Shown one piece after another: positions 1-8,354 of a stretch of 64,000 nt of DNA (the stretch's first letter is position 1; the number at the start of each line of letters is the position of its first letter). Made by a program: the position numbers and the translations under genes. Under the pieces are notes generated by a model. It was not told where the DNA came from. It saw nothing but the letters and a program-made list of their open reading frames with translations, and did not search any database. Origin of the DNA: Chryseobacterium culicis (GTDB lineage: Bacteria > Bacteroidota > Bacteroidia > Flavobacteriales > Weeksellaceae); the NCBI RefSeq assembly GCF_002979755.1, contig NZ_PCPP01000001.1, forward strand, positions 900,665-964,664, written 5' to 3'.

Positions 1-87
1 GTAGTGCGTCAATAAAAAAAGAAGTTTAAAAAGAACCGTAGCCATTACGGCATAGATTGGGAATTTGCTATTTTGTGTTTCGGACAT
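1..87 (-). CDS. N-terminus of an unidentified protein, cut by the window edge
   Basis: An ATG on the minus strand at 87 opens a frame that stays open for 29 codons to the window edge. The peptide begins MSETQNSKFPIYAVM and continues into a hydrophobic stretch rich in Leu and Phe, so it is probably the start of a membrane protein. It has its own complete promoter (106-136), and the preceding gene ends in a strong terminator (141-167), which supports a real separate transcription unit. Too little is visible to name a family. Confidence 0.6.
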   Translation of the reverse strand, partial: MSETQNSKFPIYAVMATVLFKLLFLLTHY

Positions 88-105
88 TATGTATTTTTAC
101 TTTCA

Positions 106-136
106 CAAATATAACCTTAAAATTCAGGATTCCCAA
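106..136 (-). promoter_or_regulatory. Bacteroidota-type promoter of the partial gene at 1-87
   Basis: On the minus strand TATATTTG (106-113) matches the -7 consensus TAnnTTTG. A TTG lies 20 bases further upstream (134-136), matching the -33 element. The predicted transcript start is about 15 bases before the ATG at 87. The -33 element sits directly beside the terminator of the upstream gene. Confidence 0.75.
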
Positions 137-140
137 TAAT

Positions 141-167
141 AAAAAAACGGAACCGAAGTTCCGTTTT
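141..167 (-). terminator. Intrinsic terminator of the DUF2723 gene
   Basis: A perfect 10-bp stem (144-153 with 158-167) closes a CGAA tetraloop. On the minus strand it is followed by a run of T. It lies 9 bases beyond the stop codon of the DUF2723 gene. Confidence 0.85.
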
Positions 168-175
168 AAAGTATT

Positions 176-3100
176 TTATTTTGTTGCTTTGATAATCGCT
201 GTGGTAATTTGATTTTCCTTTTCTTTTGAATAAGTGGAATCATAAGGCTCCATGACATCAAATAAGTACTGGTAGAATGGCGCAATCTGCTGAACATTTT
301 CAGACTCTTTCATCGCCTTATCTCTGCCCATTTCCTGAAGATCTCTGATAAATACATTGAACTTCTTATCAATCGGCTCTATGGATTTTACCAGATAAGC
401 ATACGCTTTTTCTTTCTGTCCGATCTTAGTATAAGCATCTGTTACTGCTGAAACAACAAGAGAATATTCCATAGGTTTTGTTCTCATTTGTCTTCTCAGG
501 TAGCTTTGGTCTGCTTTGGAAAGGCTTAAATAATAATCATACTCTTCAAAGATTCCTTTTTTAAGTACTTCAGCAATCTGAAGACCTTTCTGCTCCTGGC
601 CTGCAATAATATATCCTGATACAATTGAACTTAACGAACGAGGATCATTATATTTCTCTGCAGGAATTTCTTTTGCTGCAAGATCCAGAATTTCTATTGC
701 TTTAGCTTTCTGTCCGCTTAATGCAAGTGCTGACGCTGCTCTGCTTGCTGACATTCTGTAGCTGATGATATTAGAAGTAGCCGTTTCATCAAAGTGAGCA
801 TTTAAGTTTTTGAAGTTCCCCCATCTGAAGCTTTTCACTACATTATAAAGAGAATTAGCATCTACTCTTCCCATATCACCATCTGCCGTTGGAGGCGTTT
901 GGATAGGGATTAATCTGTAACTGAATCCGTCAAACTGAAGGTAATCGTTCAGATAGAAAATATTTTCACTGTCATAAATACCTCCTGATGAGAAGTTGAT
1001 TGGACGCTTCCAGTCGAAGTTCGCCAAAAGATCCATCAGGATAAGGTTGTTCTTATAAAGCGTGTTTCCTTTGTAAGTAATCATGATCTGATTGGCTACG
1101 TTTGGAAGATCTTCTTTATTAATGATTCCAGCTTTTAAAGCATTTTCTTTATTAACAGGAAGGATGAATTTGTTTACCGGAAGGATATTATATTTTTCAA
1201 ATTTCTCTTCCCCGAAGTACATTTTTAATAATTCGTCTTTTTCAGGAGATTTGAATTTAATGAATTCAATCGCTTGTTTCAATGTTAAAGAATCCTGAGT
1301 AAGATATTTTCTGAAAGACTGGAATTCTGTTTCCGGAGCTCCCTGCTCTTTCAACATAGAGAAAACACCTTCCCAATCTTCCTTCTTCATCATATAGATC
1401 TGGTCATTTACTCCATCTCTGTAATCATCGTGTGTCAACTGGCTAGGAATACCCATAGCATTGTAAGTTCTTCTTTTCACCTGATCCAGATTCCATGGTG
1501 TTGAAGCAAGGGTAAAGTTTACCACCTTCACATCATCTCTGAACTGCTCTGTTTCCTGAATAGCCCAAACCGGATAAGTATCATTATCTCCGTACACGAA
1601 AAGGATATCGTTTTTCGGTAATGATTTTAAAACAGAATATGCATAATCATAAGCTGTATATCTGTTGCTTCTGTCATGAACATTGTAGTTCTGGAAGCCC
1701 ATCATGAAAGGAACACCTAATAAAACCACTCCTAAAGCGATGTTCGCTCCGTTTGATTTTATTTTAGATTGTAAGAACCACAAGATTGCTCCGGCTCCCA
1801 AACCAATCCAGATGGCAAATGCATAGAATGAACCTACCATTGCATAATCTCTTTCTCTCGGTTCAAAAGGTTTTACCCCTGTATAGAAAACAATTCCTAC
1901 ACTTGTTAAAATAAATAAAGATAATAGGGCATAGAATCTTCCGAAGTCTCTGTTTAACTGGAAAAAGAATCCAATCAAACCTAGGATTAATGGAAGGAAG
2001 AAGAATTTTACGGTACTTTCATTCTTGAATTTAGCAGGCATTTTATCCTGATTTCCAACTACAGCATTATCTACAAAAGGAATTCCGGAAATCCAGTTTC
2101 CTTTTGTACTCTCCATATTTCCTTCAAGATCATTCTGTCTTCCTACGAAGTTCCACATCAGATATCTTACAAAGTAGTATCCGTTTTGGAAAGTAATAAA
2201 GTAATCCATATTCTGAAGTAATGAAGGCTTCTGAACATTGATTAAGTTATAAGGTTTTACTTTCAGATAATCTGAAGCTGTAATGGATTTGTCTTCATAT
2301 TTAGCTCTCAGCTCATCAAAAATCTGCTTAGCCTGTGGATTGTCTGCCACATCTTCGTTAGCATAATTGAAGGTAAAATCAGGAGCACCATACATAGAAA
2401 TATAGTTCGCCATTACATCCTTATCCTCATTAAACATTCTTGGCATTAAGCTTACCTGAGACTTATTGAATACGTAATTGAAGCGGTCTCCGGTTTTTCT
2501 GTACGTTCCGGTTTTTTCATCTTTTTCGTAGATCTCTCCGGTTTTTTGTGTTTTAAAACTTCCGTCTTCATTCTTTTCAATTCCGTTAGCGTCAAGGAAT
2601 GCTGTGTAGTTTTGCCCGTAGATTGTAGGCCAGTCACCATACTGCTCTCTGTTATAATAATCCAGCATACCAATTGCCGTATCCGGATCATTAAGGTTCA
2701 TCGGTGGATTTGCATTGGCTCTGATAGGAATAACCATCCAGCAAGAGAATCCGATCATCATGAAAACTACAGATAATGCAGCGGTCTGATAAATGTTTCT
2801 TTTGGCTTTTCTTGCATACTTAATTAAGAAATAGCAGATCGCTACCATCAGCACAAAAGCTACAATCGTTCCCGAGTGGAAAGGAAGTCCAAGACCATTC
2901 ACGAAGAAAATTTCAAGTCTTCCGAACATGGTCATAATTAAAGGGAAGATAATTTTGAAAACAATAATCAAAATCCCCAGTGTAATAAGGTTTGCCCAGA
3001 TAAAGTTTTTCCAGGTAAATTTGTAATTTCTTGCATAGTAAACCAGACACACTGCAGGAATCGCCAGCATACACATCATGTGTACTCCCACAGAAAGTCC

Positions 3101-3661
3101 TAAAACAAAGAAAATAAGAATAATCCATCTTTCACTGTCTCCCGCTTTATACTCATTCTCCCATTTGGTAATCAACCAGACCAAAAGCGCGATAAACATT
3201 GAAGCCATAGAGTAAACCTCTCCTTCTACTGCCGAAAACCAGAATGTATCTGAGAACGTAAAGCAAAGTGCTCCTATAGCTCCGGCAAATAAAATAGAGA
3301 TTTCCTGATGTTTTGTAATTTCTTCAAAATCTTTGTTTAGAAGTCTTCTCACAAAGTGTGTGATCGTCCAGAACAAAAATAAAATAGTCAGCGCACTGAA
3401 CAATGCAGACATCGCGTTGATCACGATAGAATAGTTTTCGCCTTTCCCTAATGCAAAAATGGCTGCCACGGCACCCACTATCTGGAATAAAGCAGCTCCG
3501 GGAGCGTGCGTTACTTCAAGTTTTACTGCAGAAGAAATGTACTCGCCACAATCCCAAAAACTGAAATTGGGTTCTATGGTGGACAAGTACGTGAAAAAAG
3601 CAATAACGAAAACCACCCATCCTGAAACGGTGTTCCATTGCCTAAAAGTCCAATTTTTCAT
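176..3661 (-). CDS. DUF2723 multi-pass membrane protein, probable GT-C type protein O-glycosyltransferase
   Basis: This is a 1161-residue protein. The N-terminal half carries about ten or more hydrophobic helices, and the C-terminal half is soluble and helical, TPR-like around residues 950-1120. The acidic motif WDCGEY (residues 36-41) directly after the first helix is typical of DUF2723 (PF11028). Its place resembles the catalytic acidic loop of GT-C glycosyltransferases using lipid-linked sugars. The eukaryotic DUF2723 protein TMEM260 is a protein O-mannosyltransferase, and Bacteroidota have general protein O-glycosylation. A role as periplasmic O-glycosyltransferase is therefore plausible but inferred. 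It starts at an ATG, is transcribed alone, and is divergent from capA. The family call is firm and the substrate unknown. Confidence 0.88.
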   Translation of the reverse strand: MKNWTFRQWNTVSGWVVFVIAFFTYLSTIEPNFSFWDCGEYISSAVKLEVTHAPGAALFQIVGAVAAIFALGKGENYSIVINAMSALFSALTILFLFWTITHFVRRLLNKDFEEITKHQEISILFAGAIGALCFTFSDTFWFSAVEGEVYSMASMFIALLVWLITKWENEYKAGDSERWIILIFFVLGLSVGVHMMCMLAIPAVCLVYYARNYKFTWKNFIWANLITLGILIIVFKIIFPLIMTMFGRLEIFFVNGLGLPFHSGTIVAFVLMVAICYFLIKYARKAKRNIYQTAALSVVFMMIGFSCWMVIPIRANANPPMNLNDPDTAIGMLDYYNREQYGDWPTIYGQNYTAFLDANGIEKNEDGSFKTQKTGEIYEKDEKTGTYRKTGDRFNYVFNKSQVSLMPRMFNEDKDVMANYISMYGAPDFTFNYANEDVADNPQAKQIFDELRAKYEDKSITASDYLKVKPYNLINVQKPSLLQNMDYFITFQNGYYFVRYLMWNFVGRQNDLEGNMESTKGNWISGIPFVDNAVVGNQDKMPAKFKNESTVKFFFLPLILGLIGFFFQLNRDFGRFYALLSLFILTSVGIVFYTGVKPFEPRERDYAMVGSFYAFAIWIGLGAGAILWFLQSKIKSNGANIALGVVLLGVPFMMGFQNYNVHDRSNRYTAYDYAYSVLKSLPKNDILFVYGDNDTYPVWAIQETEQFRDDVKVVNFTLASTPWNLDQVKRRTYNAMGIPSQLTHDDYRDGVNDQIYMMKKEDWEGVFSMLKEQGAPETEFQSFRKYLTQDSLTLKQAIEFIKFKSPEKDELLKMYFGEEKFEKYNILPVNKFILPVNKENALKAGIINKEDLPNVANQIMITYKGNTLYKNNLILMDLLANFDWKRPINFSSGGIYDSENIFYLNDYLQFDGFSYRLIPIQTPPTADGDMGRVDANSLYNVVKSFRWGNFKNLNAHFDETATSNIISYRMSASRAASALALSGQKAKAIEILDLAAKEIPAEKYNDPRSLSSIVSGYIIAGQEQKGLQIAEVLKKGIFEEYDYYLSLSKADQSYLRRQMRTKPMEYSLVVSAVTDAYTKIGQKEKAYAYLVKSIEPIDKKFNVFIRDLQEMGRDKAMKESENVQQIAPFYQYLFDVMEPYDSTYSKEKENQITTAIIKATK

Positions 3662-3845
3662 AGTATTAAATCAATTATGCGAAAATAAGGCTTTTATCTT
3701 ATTTTATGCGGGTTTTAACAAAATTTAAAAAATTTGGCGTAGTATTTGCGATTATACTGCTGTCAAAACTGAAAATACTAAAATTTTTTTTTACAAACTA
3801 TGCCCTAGAAATCAAACAAAAGTTTAGTAATTATTTATTTTTTTG

Positions 3846-3853
3846 TATTTTTG
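3846..3853 (+). promoter_or_regulatory. -7 promoter element of capA
   Basis: TATTTTTG matches TAnnTTTG and lies 30 bases before the capA ATG. A clear TTG -33 element is not present at the expected spacing; the nearest is TTA. Confidence 0.55.
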
Positions 3854-3883
3854 CAGTCAGATTTTTATTGAAAATAACAAATA

Positions 3884-4921
3884 ATGAGTAATGTTTACGA
3901 TAATATTCTTGGCCTAATAGGACACACTCCTATGGTGAAGCTAAATACTGTTACAAAAGATATTCCAGCAACCGTTTATGCCAAGTTAGAATCATATAAT
4001 CCTGGACATTCCACTAAAGACCGAATTGCACTTCATATTATAGAGAACGCAGAGAAGAAAGGCCTTTTAAAAGAAGATTCTGTAGTTGTAGAAACTACTT
4101 CCGGTAATACTGGGTTTTCTATTGCGATGGTATGTATCATTAAGGGATATAAATGTATTCTTGCAGTAAGTGATAAAACTAAACCAGAAAAAATTGCTTA
4201 TCTGAAAGCGTTGGGTGCTGTGGTGTATATATGCCCGGCCAATGTACCGGCTGATGATCCAAGATCATACTATGAAGTAGCTAAAAGAATCGCTCAGGAA
4301 ACTCCTAATTCTATTTACATCAATCAATATTTTAACGAGCTTAATATTGATGCACACTATCAGACTACAGGTCCTGAGATCTGGGAACAGACGGAAGGTA
4401 AGATCACTCACCTTTTTGCCTGCACCGGAACAGGGGGTACATTGTCTGGTTCTGCCAAGTTTTTAAAAGAAAAGAACCCCGACATCAAAATCATCGGTGT
4501 AGATGCAGATGGTTCTATCCTTAAAAGCTATCACGAAACAGGAGAAATACACAAAGAAGATGTACATCCTTATCAGATTGAAGGAATGGGTAAAAACCTG
4601 ATCCCTTCTGCCCTGCTTTTTGACAAGGTGGATGAGTTTGTAAGGGTAAATGATGAAATGTCCGCGTACAGAACCCGCGAAATTGCTTTGAAAGAAGCTA
4701 TTATGGGTGGTTATACTACCGGAGCTGTAACACAGGGATTAATGCAGTATGCCCAGTCTCATGAGCTTACAGAAAATGACGTGGTTGTTTTAATATATCC
4801 TGACCATGGTTCCCGATACATCACTAAAGTATACAGTGATAAATGGATGGCCGAACAGGGATTTGTTAACAACTGTGTTCACAACTATGACGAAGTTTTC
4901 AAAACTGAGTTTATCAAATAA
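3884..4921 (+). CDS. capA: Cysteine-synthase-family PLP enzyme, probable cysteate synthase (capnine pathway)
   Basis: A 345-residue fold-type II PLP enzyme. Lys45 in NPGHSTKDR is the expected PLP Schiff-base lysine. TTSGNTG (71-77) is the substrate/carboxylate loop, and GTGGT (182-186) binds the PLP phosphate. The sequence alone fits cysteine synthase or cystathionine beta-synthase. The neighbour 81 bp downstream is a serine-palmitoyltransferase-like alpha-oxoamine synthase. In Capnocytophaga and relatives a cysteine-synthase homologue (CapA) makes L-cysteate from O-phosphoserine and sulfite for the acyltransferase CapB. Chryseobacterium is known to make sulfonolipids (sulfobacins). The specific function and symbol are inferred from this pairing, while the family is certain. 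A -7 element lies just upstream. Confidence 0.8.
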   Translation: MSNVYDNILGLIGHTPMVKLNTVTKDIPATVYAKLESYNPGHSTKDRIALHIIENAEKKGLLKEDSVVVETTSGNTGFSIAMVCIIKGYKCILAVSDKTKPEKIAYLKALGAVVYICPANVPADDPRSYYEVAKRIAQETPNSIYINQYFNELNIDAHYQTTGPEIWEQTEGKITHLFACTGTGGTLSGSAKFLKEKNPDIKIIGVDADGSILKSYHETGEIHKEDVHPYQIEGMGKNLIPSALLFDKVDEFVRVNDEMSAYRTREIALKEAIMGGYTTGAVTQGLMQYAQSHELTENDVVVLIYPDHGSRYITKVYSDKWMAEQGFVNNCVHNYDEVFKTEFIK

Positions 4922-4946
4922 GAACGAATAAAATCACGATACAAAT

Positions 4947-4980
4947 AAAGCCTTTTGCGTATTCTGACAAAAAAGGCTTT
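4947..4980 (+). terminator. Intercistronic hairpin between capA and capB (terminator-like or attenuator)
   Basis: A perfect 10-bp stem (4947-4956 with 4971-4980) encloses a 14-base loop. No U-run follows, so it is probably leaky or acts in RNA processing. Because it occupies 4947-4980, it argues against a TTG start of the next gene at 4955 and supports the ATG at 5003. Confidence 0.5.
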
Positions 4981-5002
4981 GTTACTTAAAAATTACGATA
5001 CA

Positions 5003-6277
5003 ATGTTGGATATTTTTGAAAGAATAAAAGAAAATCCAGGACCACTTGGACAATTTGCAGATTATGGTGAAGGCTATTTTATTTTCCCAAGATTAGAGGG
5101 ACCCATCGGCCCTAGAATGCAGTTTCAGGGTAGAGAAGTAATTTTCTGGAGTGCTAATGACTATTTAGGACTGTGTAATCATCCTGAAGTTATTGAAGCA
5201 GATGCAAAAGCGGCTGCAGAATACGGAATGTTCTATCCAATGGGAGCAAGAGCAATGTCTGGAGAAACAGATCAACACCTTCAGCTGGAAAGAGAATTAG
5301 CAGACTTCGTACAAAAAGAATCAGCATACTTATTGAATTTCGGTTACCAGGGAATGGTTTCTACCATTGATGCTCTGGTAAGCAGAAATGATGTTATTGT
5401 TTATGATATGGATTCTCATGCCTGCATCGTAGATGGAGTAAGACTTCATGCCGGTAAAAGATTTACCTACAAGCATAACGATATGGAAAGTCTTGAGAAA
5501 AACCTTCAGAGAGCAACTAAGGTAGCTGAAGAAACCGGAGGAGGTATTCTTGTGATTACGGAAGGAGTTTTCGGGATGAGAGGTCAGCAGGGAAAAATCA
5601 AAGAAATTTGTGATCTTAAATCAAAATACCAGTTCAGATTATTGGTAGATGATGCTCATGGTTTCGGGACACTTGGTAAAACAGGTGCCGGTGTAGGTGA
5701 AGAGCAGGACTGTAATGATCAGATTGATGTATATTTCTCTACTTTTGCTAAATCAATGGCAGGTTTCGGAGCATTCCTTGCGGGTGACAAAGAAATCATC
5801 AGATATCTGAAATTCAACCTGAGATCACAAATCTTCGCAAAATCTCTTACAATGCCAATGGTAATCGGAGGATTGAAAAGACTGGAGCTATTGAGAACAA
5901 GACCTGAGATCAAAGCTAAACTTTGGGAGAATGTTTACAAACTTCAAAACGGACTTAAAGAAAGAGGATTCAACATTGGAGATACCAATACTTGTGTAAC
6001 TCCGGTAATGATGCAGGGAACTCCGGTAGAGGCTACTCTATTGGTAAAAGATTTAAGAGAGAATTACGGTATTTTCACTTCTGTAGTGGTATATCCGGTC
6101 ATTCCGAAGGGAATGATTCTTTTAAGACTGATTCCTACCGCTTCCCATACGGATGCAGAGATCAACGAAACTCTGGCAGCGTTTGAAGCAATTCATGATA
6201 AATTAGTAGGTGGCTACTACAAAGAGCAGGAACAAAAATTACTGCAGGAACAAGGATTAAGTTTTAAACCGATTTAA
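5003..6277 (+). CDS. capB: Alpha-oxoamine synthase (SPT/KBL-like), probable cysteate C-acyltransferase for sulfonolipid synthesis
   Basis: A 424-residue fold-type I PLP enzyme of the serine palmitoyltransferase / 2-amino-3-ketobutyrate CoA ligase / 8-amino-7-oxononanoate synthase family. VDDAHG (about 215-220) holds the Asp and His that contact the PLP ring, and Lys250 in STFAKS is the Schiff-base lysine. The frame is open back to a TTG at 4955, but that lies inside the hairpin. The ATG at 5003 (MLDIFERIKE) is preferred. Next to the cysteine-synthase-like gene, the best reading is condensation of cysteate with a fatty acyl thioester to 3-ketocapnine, as shown for CapB in Capnocytophaga and the Flavobacterium johnsoniae cysteate acyltransferase. 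A sphingolipid-type serine palmitoyltransferase is the alternative. A strong terminator follows. Confidence 0.82.
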   Translation: MLDIFERIKENPGPLGQFADYGEGYFIFPRLEGPIGPRMQFQGREVIFWSANDYLGLCNHPEVIEADAKAAAEYGMFYPMGARAMSGETDQHLQLERELADFVQKESAYLLNFGYQGMVSTIDALVSRNDVIVYDMDSHACIVDGVRLHAGKRFTYKHNDMESLEKNLQRATKVAEETGGGILVITEGVFGMRGQQGKIKEICDLKSKYQFRLLVDDAHGFGTLGKTGAGVGEEQDCNDQIDVYFSTFAKSMAGFGAFLAGDKEIIRYLKFNLRSQIFAKSLTMPMVIGGLKRLELLRTRPEIKAKLWENVYKLQNGLKERGFNIGDTNTCVTPVMMQGTPVEATLLVKDLRENYGIFTSVVVYPVIPKGMILLRLIPTASHTDAEINETLAAFEAIHDKLVGGYYKEQEQKLLQEQGLSFKPI

Positions 6278-6290
6278 TCTTAAAAAATAA

Positions 6291-6323
6291 AAAAAAGCCA
6301 CTGATTGATTCAGTGGCTTTTTT
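6291..6323 (+). terminator. Intrinsic terminator after capB
   Basis: The GCCACTGA/TCAGTGGC stem (6297-6304 with 6310-6317) is flanked by an A-run and followed by six T. It ends the capA-capB unit 14 bases after the stop codon. Confidence 0.9.
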
Positions 6324-6343
6324 GTTTAATAACTATAAAGCAA

Positions 6344-7222
6344 ATGAAACTTAGAGGTTACACATTGGGAATTCTGTCGGCTGTTTCTTATGGTCTGATT
6401 CCGATTTTTATTCTGCCTGTCAAACAGGCTCACTTTTCTATGGATATAACCTTGTTTTACAGGTTTTTCTTTTCAGCTTTAATGGTGGGTGGTTATCTGA
6501 TTTATTCCCGACAAAACTTCAGACTCAATAAAAAAGAAACCCTTATATTGGCTATTCTGGGAATATGCTATGCGCTTTCTTCAGAGTTTCTGTTTCTGGG
6601 TTATGATTTTCTGACTCCAGGAATAGCATCTACCGTACTGTTTATATATCCTGTCATTGTAGCCCTGATTATGTTTTTCTTTTATAAGGAAAGGCTTACC
6701 AGGCTCTCGGTATTTTCATTACTTCTTGCCTTTGCTGGAGTTATTGTTTTATGCTTAAAAGGAAACGGCTTAGAAATTAATTTTGCAGGTTTGGGAATTG
6801 TAATGCTAAGTTCTCTTTTTTATGCACTTTATATGGTTATTGTGAACAAGTCAAATCTGAAAGTATCAGGATTTAAACTTACTTTTTTTTCCATGTTTTT
6901 CACTTCTATGTTTTTCATGACTAAAGCAATGATCGGACACGAATCATTTGCTATTCCTTCAATGTCTGTCTTTCTGAGTTTCCTTATTTTTGCATTTCTC
7001 ACTACGGTTATCTCCAGTCTTTGTCTGGTGTATGCCATTAAATATATAGGTTCTACACCTGTTGCAATTCTGGGTGCTTTGGAACCGGTAGTAGCGGTAT
7101 TGATCAGTGTCTTGATGTTTCATGAAAAATTCACCAATAACTTATTGATCGGAATAACACTGATCCTGTTGGGAGTAACTTTAAATGTAATTACGGATCG
7201 TAAAAAACTAAACCACGCATAA
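6344..7222 (+). CDS. EamA/DMT-family transporter
   Basis: A 292-residue protein with about ten hydrophobic helices in two homologous halves, as in EamA (drug/metabolite transporter) proteins. The second half carries the usual region around ILGALEPVVAV near the last helices. It probably exports a small metabolite; the substrate cannot be read from the sequence. The frame is open back to 6305, inside the capB terminator, but ATG 6344 (MKLRGYTLG) is the sensible start. It lies only 20 bases past the terminator with no obvious TAnnTTTG element, so it may depend partly on readthrough. Confidence 0.88.
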   Translation: MKLRGYTLGILSAVSYGLIPIFILPVKQAHFSMDITLFYRFFFSALMVGGYLIYSRQNFRLNKKETLILAILGICYALSSEFLFLGYDFLTPGIASTVLFIYPVIVALIMFFFYKERLTRLSVFSLLLAFAGVIVLCLKGNGLEINFAGLGIVMLSSLFYALYMVIVNKSNLKVSGFKLTFFSMFFTSMFFMTKAMIGHESFAIPSMSVFLSFLIFAFLTTVISSLCLVYAIKYIGSTPVAILGALEPVVAVLISVLMFHEKFTNNLLIGITLILLGVTLNVITDRKKLNHA

Positions 7223-7466
7223 ATTATACTCTGGAATTCTTTAGTACAGTATCTTTTTACTCGGCAGGAAATTTCAAAAATGATATAAATAAGATCATAC
7301 AATCTGATTAAAAAGTAACCATTCATATCTATTGGTCTGATTGAAAAAAATATTCAATAATCCCTTCCGGCCTCTGGTATAACAAAATTTATCTGACTAT
7401 ATTGCAGCTGTCTATTGATAGGTGTTCCCCTTCTATAACAGATATATACATTTATTATAAAAGCCT

Positions 7467-8228
7467 ATGAAAGAATTACAGAAACTTACTAAAGATCAAT
7501 TATATAATAGAATTAAAGAGAAATCAGAAAACTTATACAACATCACCCATGAAGCTCTGGAAAACAATTTTTTCAATGAAAGCGCTTTAGATGAAGAAAG
7601 TCTTGCAGAATTTCTCGAAATGCTGGATGATGAAACCGCAGAAAAAATAAAAGAAGCTTCCCTTCACATCAATAATGAAGATGACGCTCCCGAAATTATT
7701 CTTATAGAAAATGATATCAATACTTCTCTTGAACTGATTACCGGTGAAGGCGAAGGCTATAAAATCGTTCTTATAGAAGGTAACCTTCACTTATCCAAAA
7801 AATTGTTTGTTGAAGATTACATTGTCCTTATTGTTACAGGAAATATACAGGCAGAAAATATTATTGTGAACGGTTCATTGTACTGCTCCGGAAATGTTAC
7901 CTCCAAAGTAGTATTCGGAGCATCGGGCAATGATAATGAAACCTATATTGGAGGAAGTATTATGACCTCACTCATTGCAGAAAACGGGCATTATACAGTG
8001 GCTGAAGGAAATATATATTCCAGATACTTAATCAGTTTTCATAATGAGATAATCGGAAAGACCGGAAAATTTATTGAGAATATCAACCTTGAGAAACCTA
8101 GTGAAATTGGATTATTAAAAGACGAAATCCTTGATGAAGACGGATATTTTGATGAAGATTCTTTTTTAAATTTTATTGACAGAAATTCTCCGGATGCTTT
8201 GTTTAATAAACCGACTCATTTGTTTTAA
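7467..8228 (+). CDS. Hypothetical acidic protein with a predicted beta-solenoid core
   Basis: A 253-residue protein that I do not recognise. Residues 1-75 are charged and helical. Residues 80-200 consist of short beta-like stretches with recurring G-N/S and I/V pattern, for example LIVTGNIQAENIIVNGSLYCSGNV. This suggests a right-handed beta-solenoid of the kind seen in polymer-forming cytoskeletal (bactofilin-like) proteins. The C-terminus is very acidic. There is no signal peptide or membrane helix, so it is probably cytoplasmic. It stands alone between an exporter and the radical SAM gene. Confidence 0.65.
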   Translation: MKELQKLTKDQLYNRIKEKSENLYNITHEALENNFFNESALDEESLAEFLEMLDDETAEKIKEASLHINNEDDAPEIILIENDINTSLELITGEGEGYKIVLIEGNLHLSKKLFVEDYIVLIVTGNIQAENIIVNGSLYCSGNVTSKVVFGASGNDNETYIGGSIMTSLIAENGHYTVAEGNIYSRYLISFHNEIIGKTGKFIENINLEKPSEIGLLKDEILDEDGYFDEDSFLNFIDRNSPDALFNKPTHLF

Positions 8229-8333
8229 CAGAAACTCTTTGTCATTGAGATAGTCATAAAGCAGAATTCTAAAGACTTTTTCTTCACTGTTTATAATCAG
8301 GAGAAAAAATTTTTTTCTAAAAAAACTTTAGAA

Positions 8334-8341
8334 TAACTTTG
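8334..8341 (+). promoter_or_regulatory. -7 promoter element of the radical SAM gene
   Basis: TAACTTTG matches TAnnTTTG perfectly and ends 13 bases before the TTG start codon. The mRNA leader would be only about ten bases long. No clear TTG -33 element is seen. Confidence 0.6.
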
Positions 8342-8354
8342 CAAAAAATTTCTG

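Noticed and set aside
3706..3891. A 61-codon plus-strand frame upstream of capA
   Set aside because: It crosses the capA -7 element and overlaps the capA start; composition is only AT-rich Phe/Lys/Ile.
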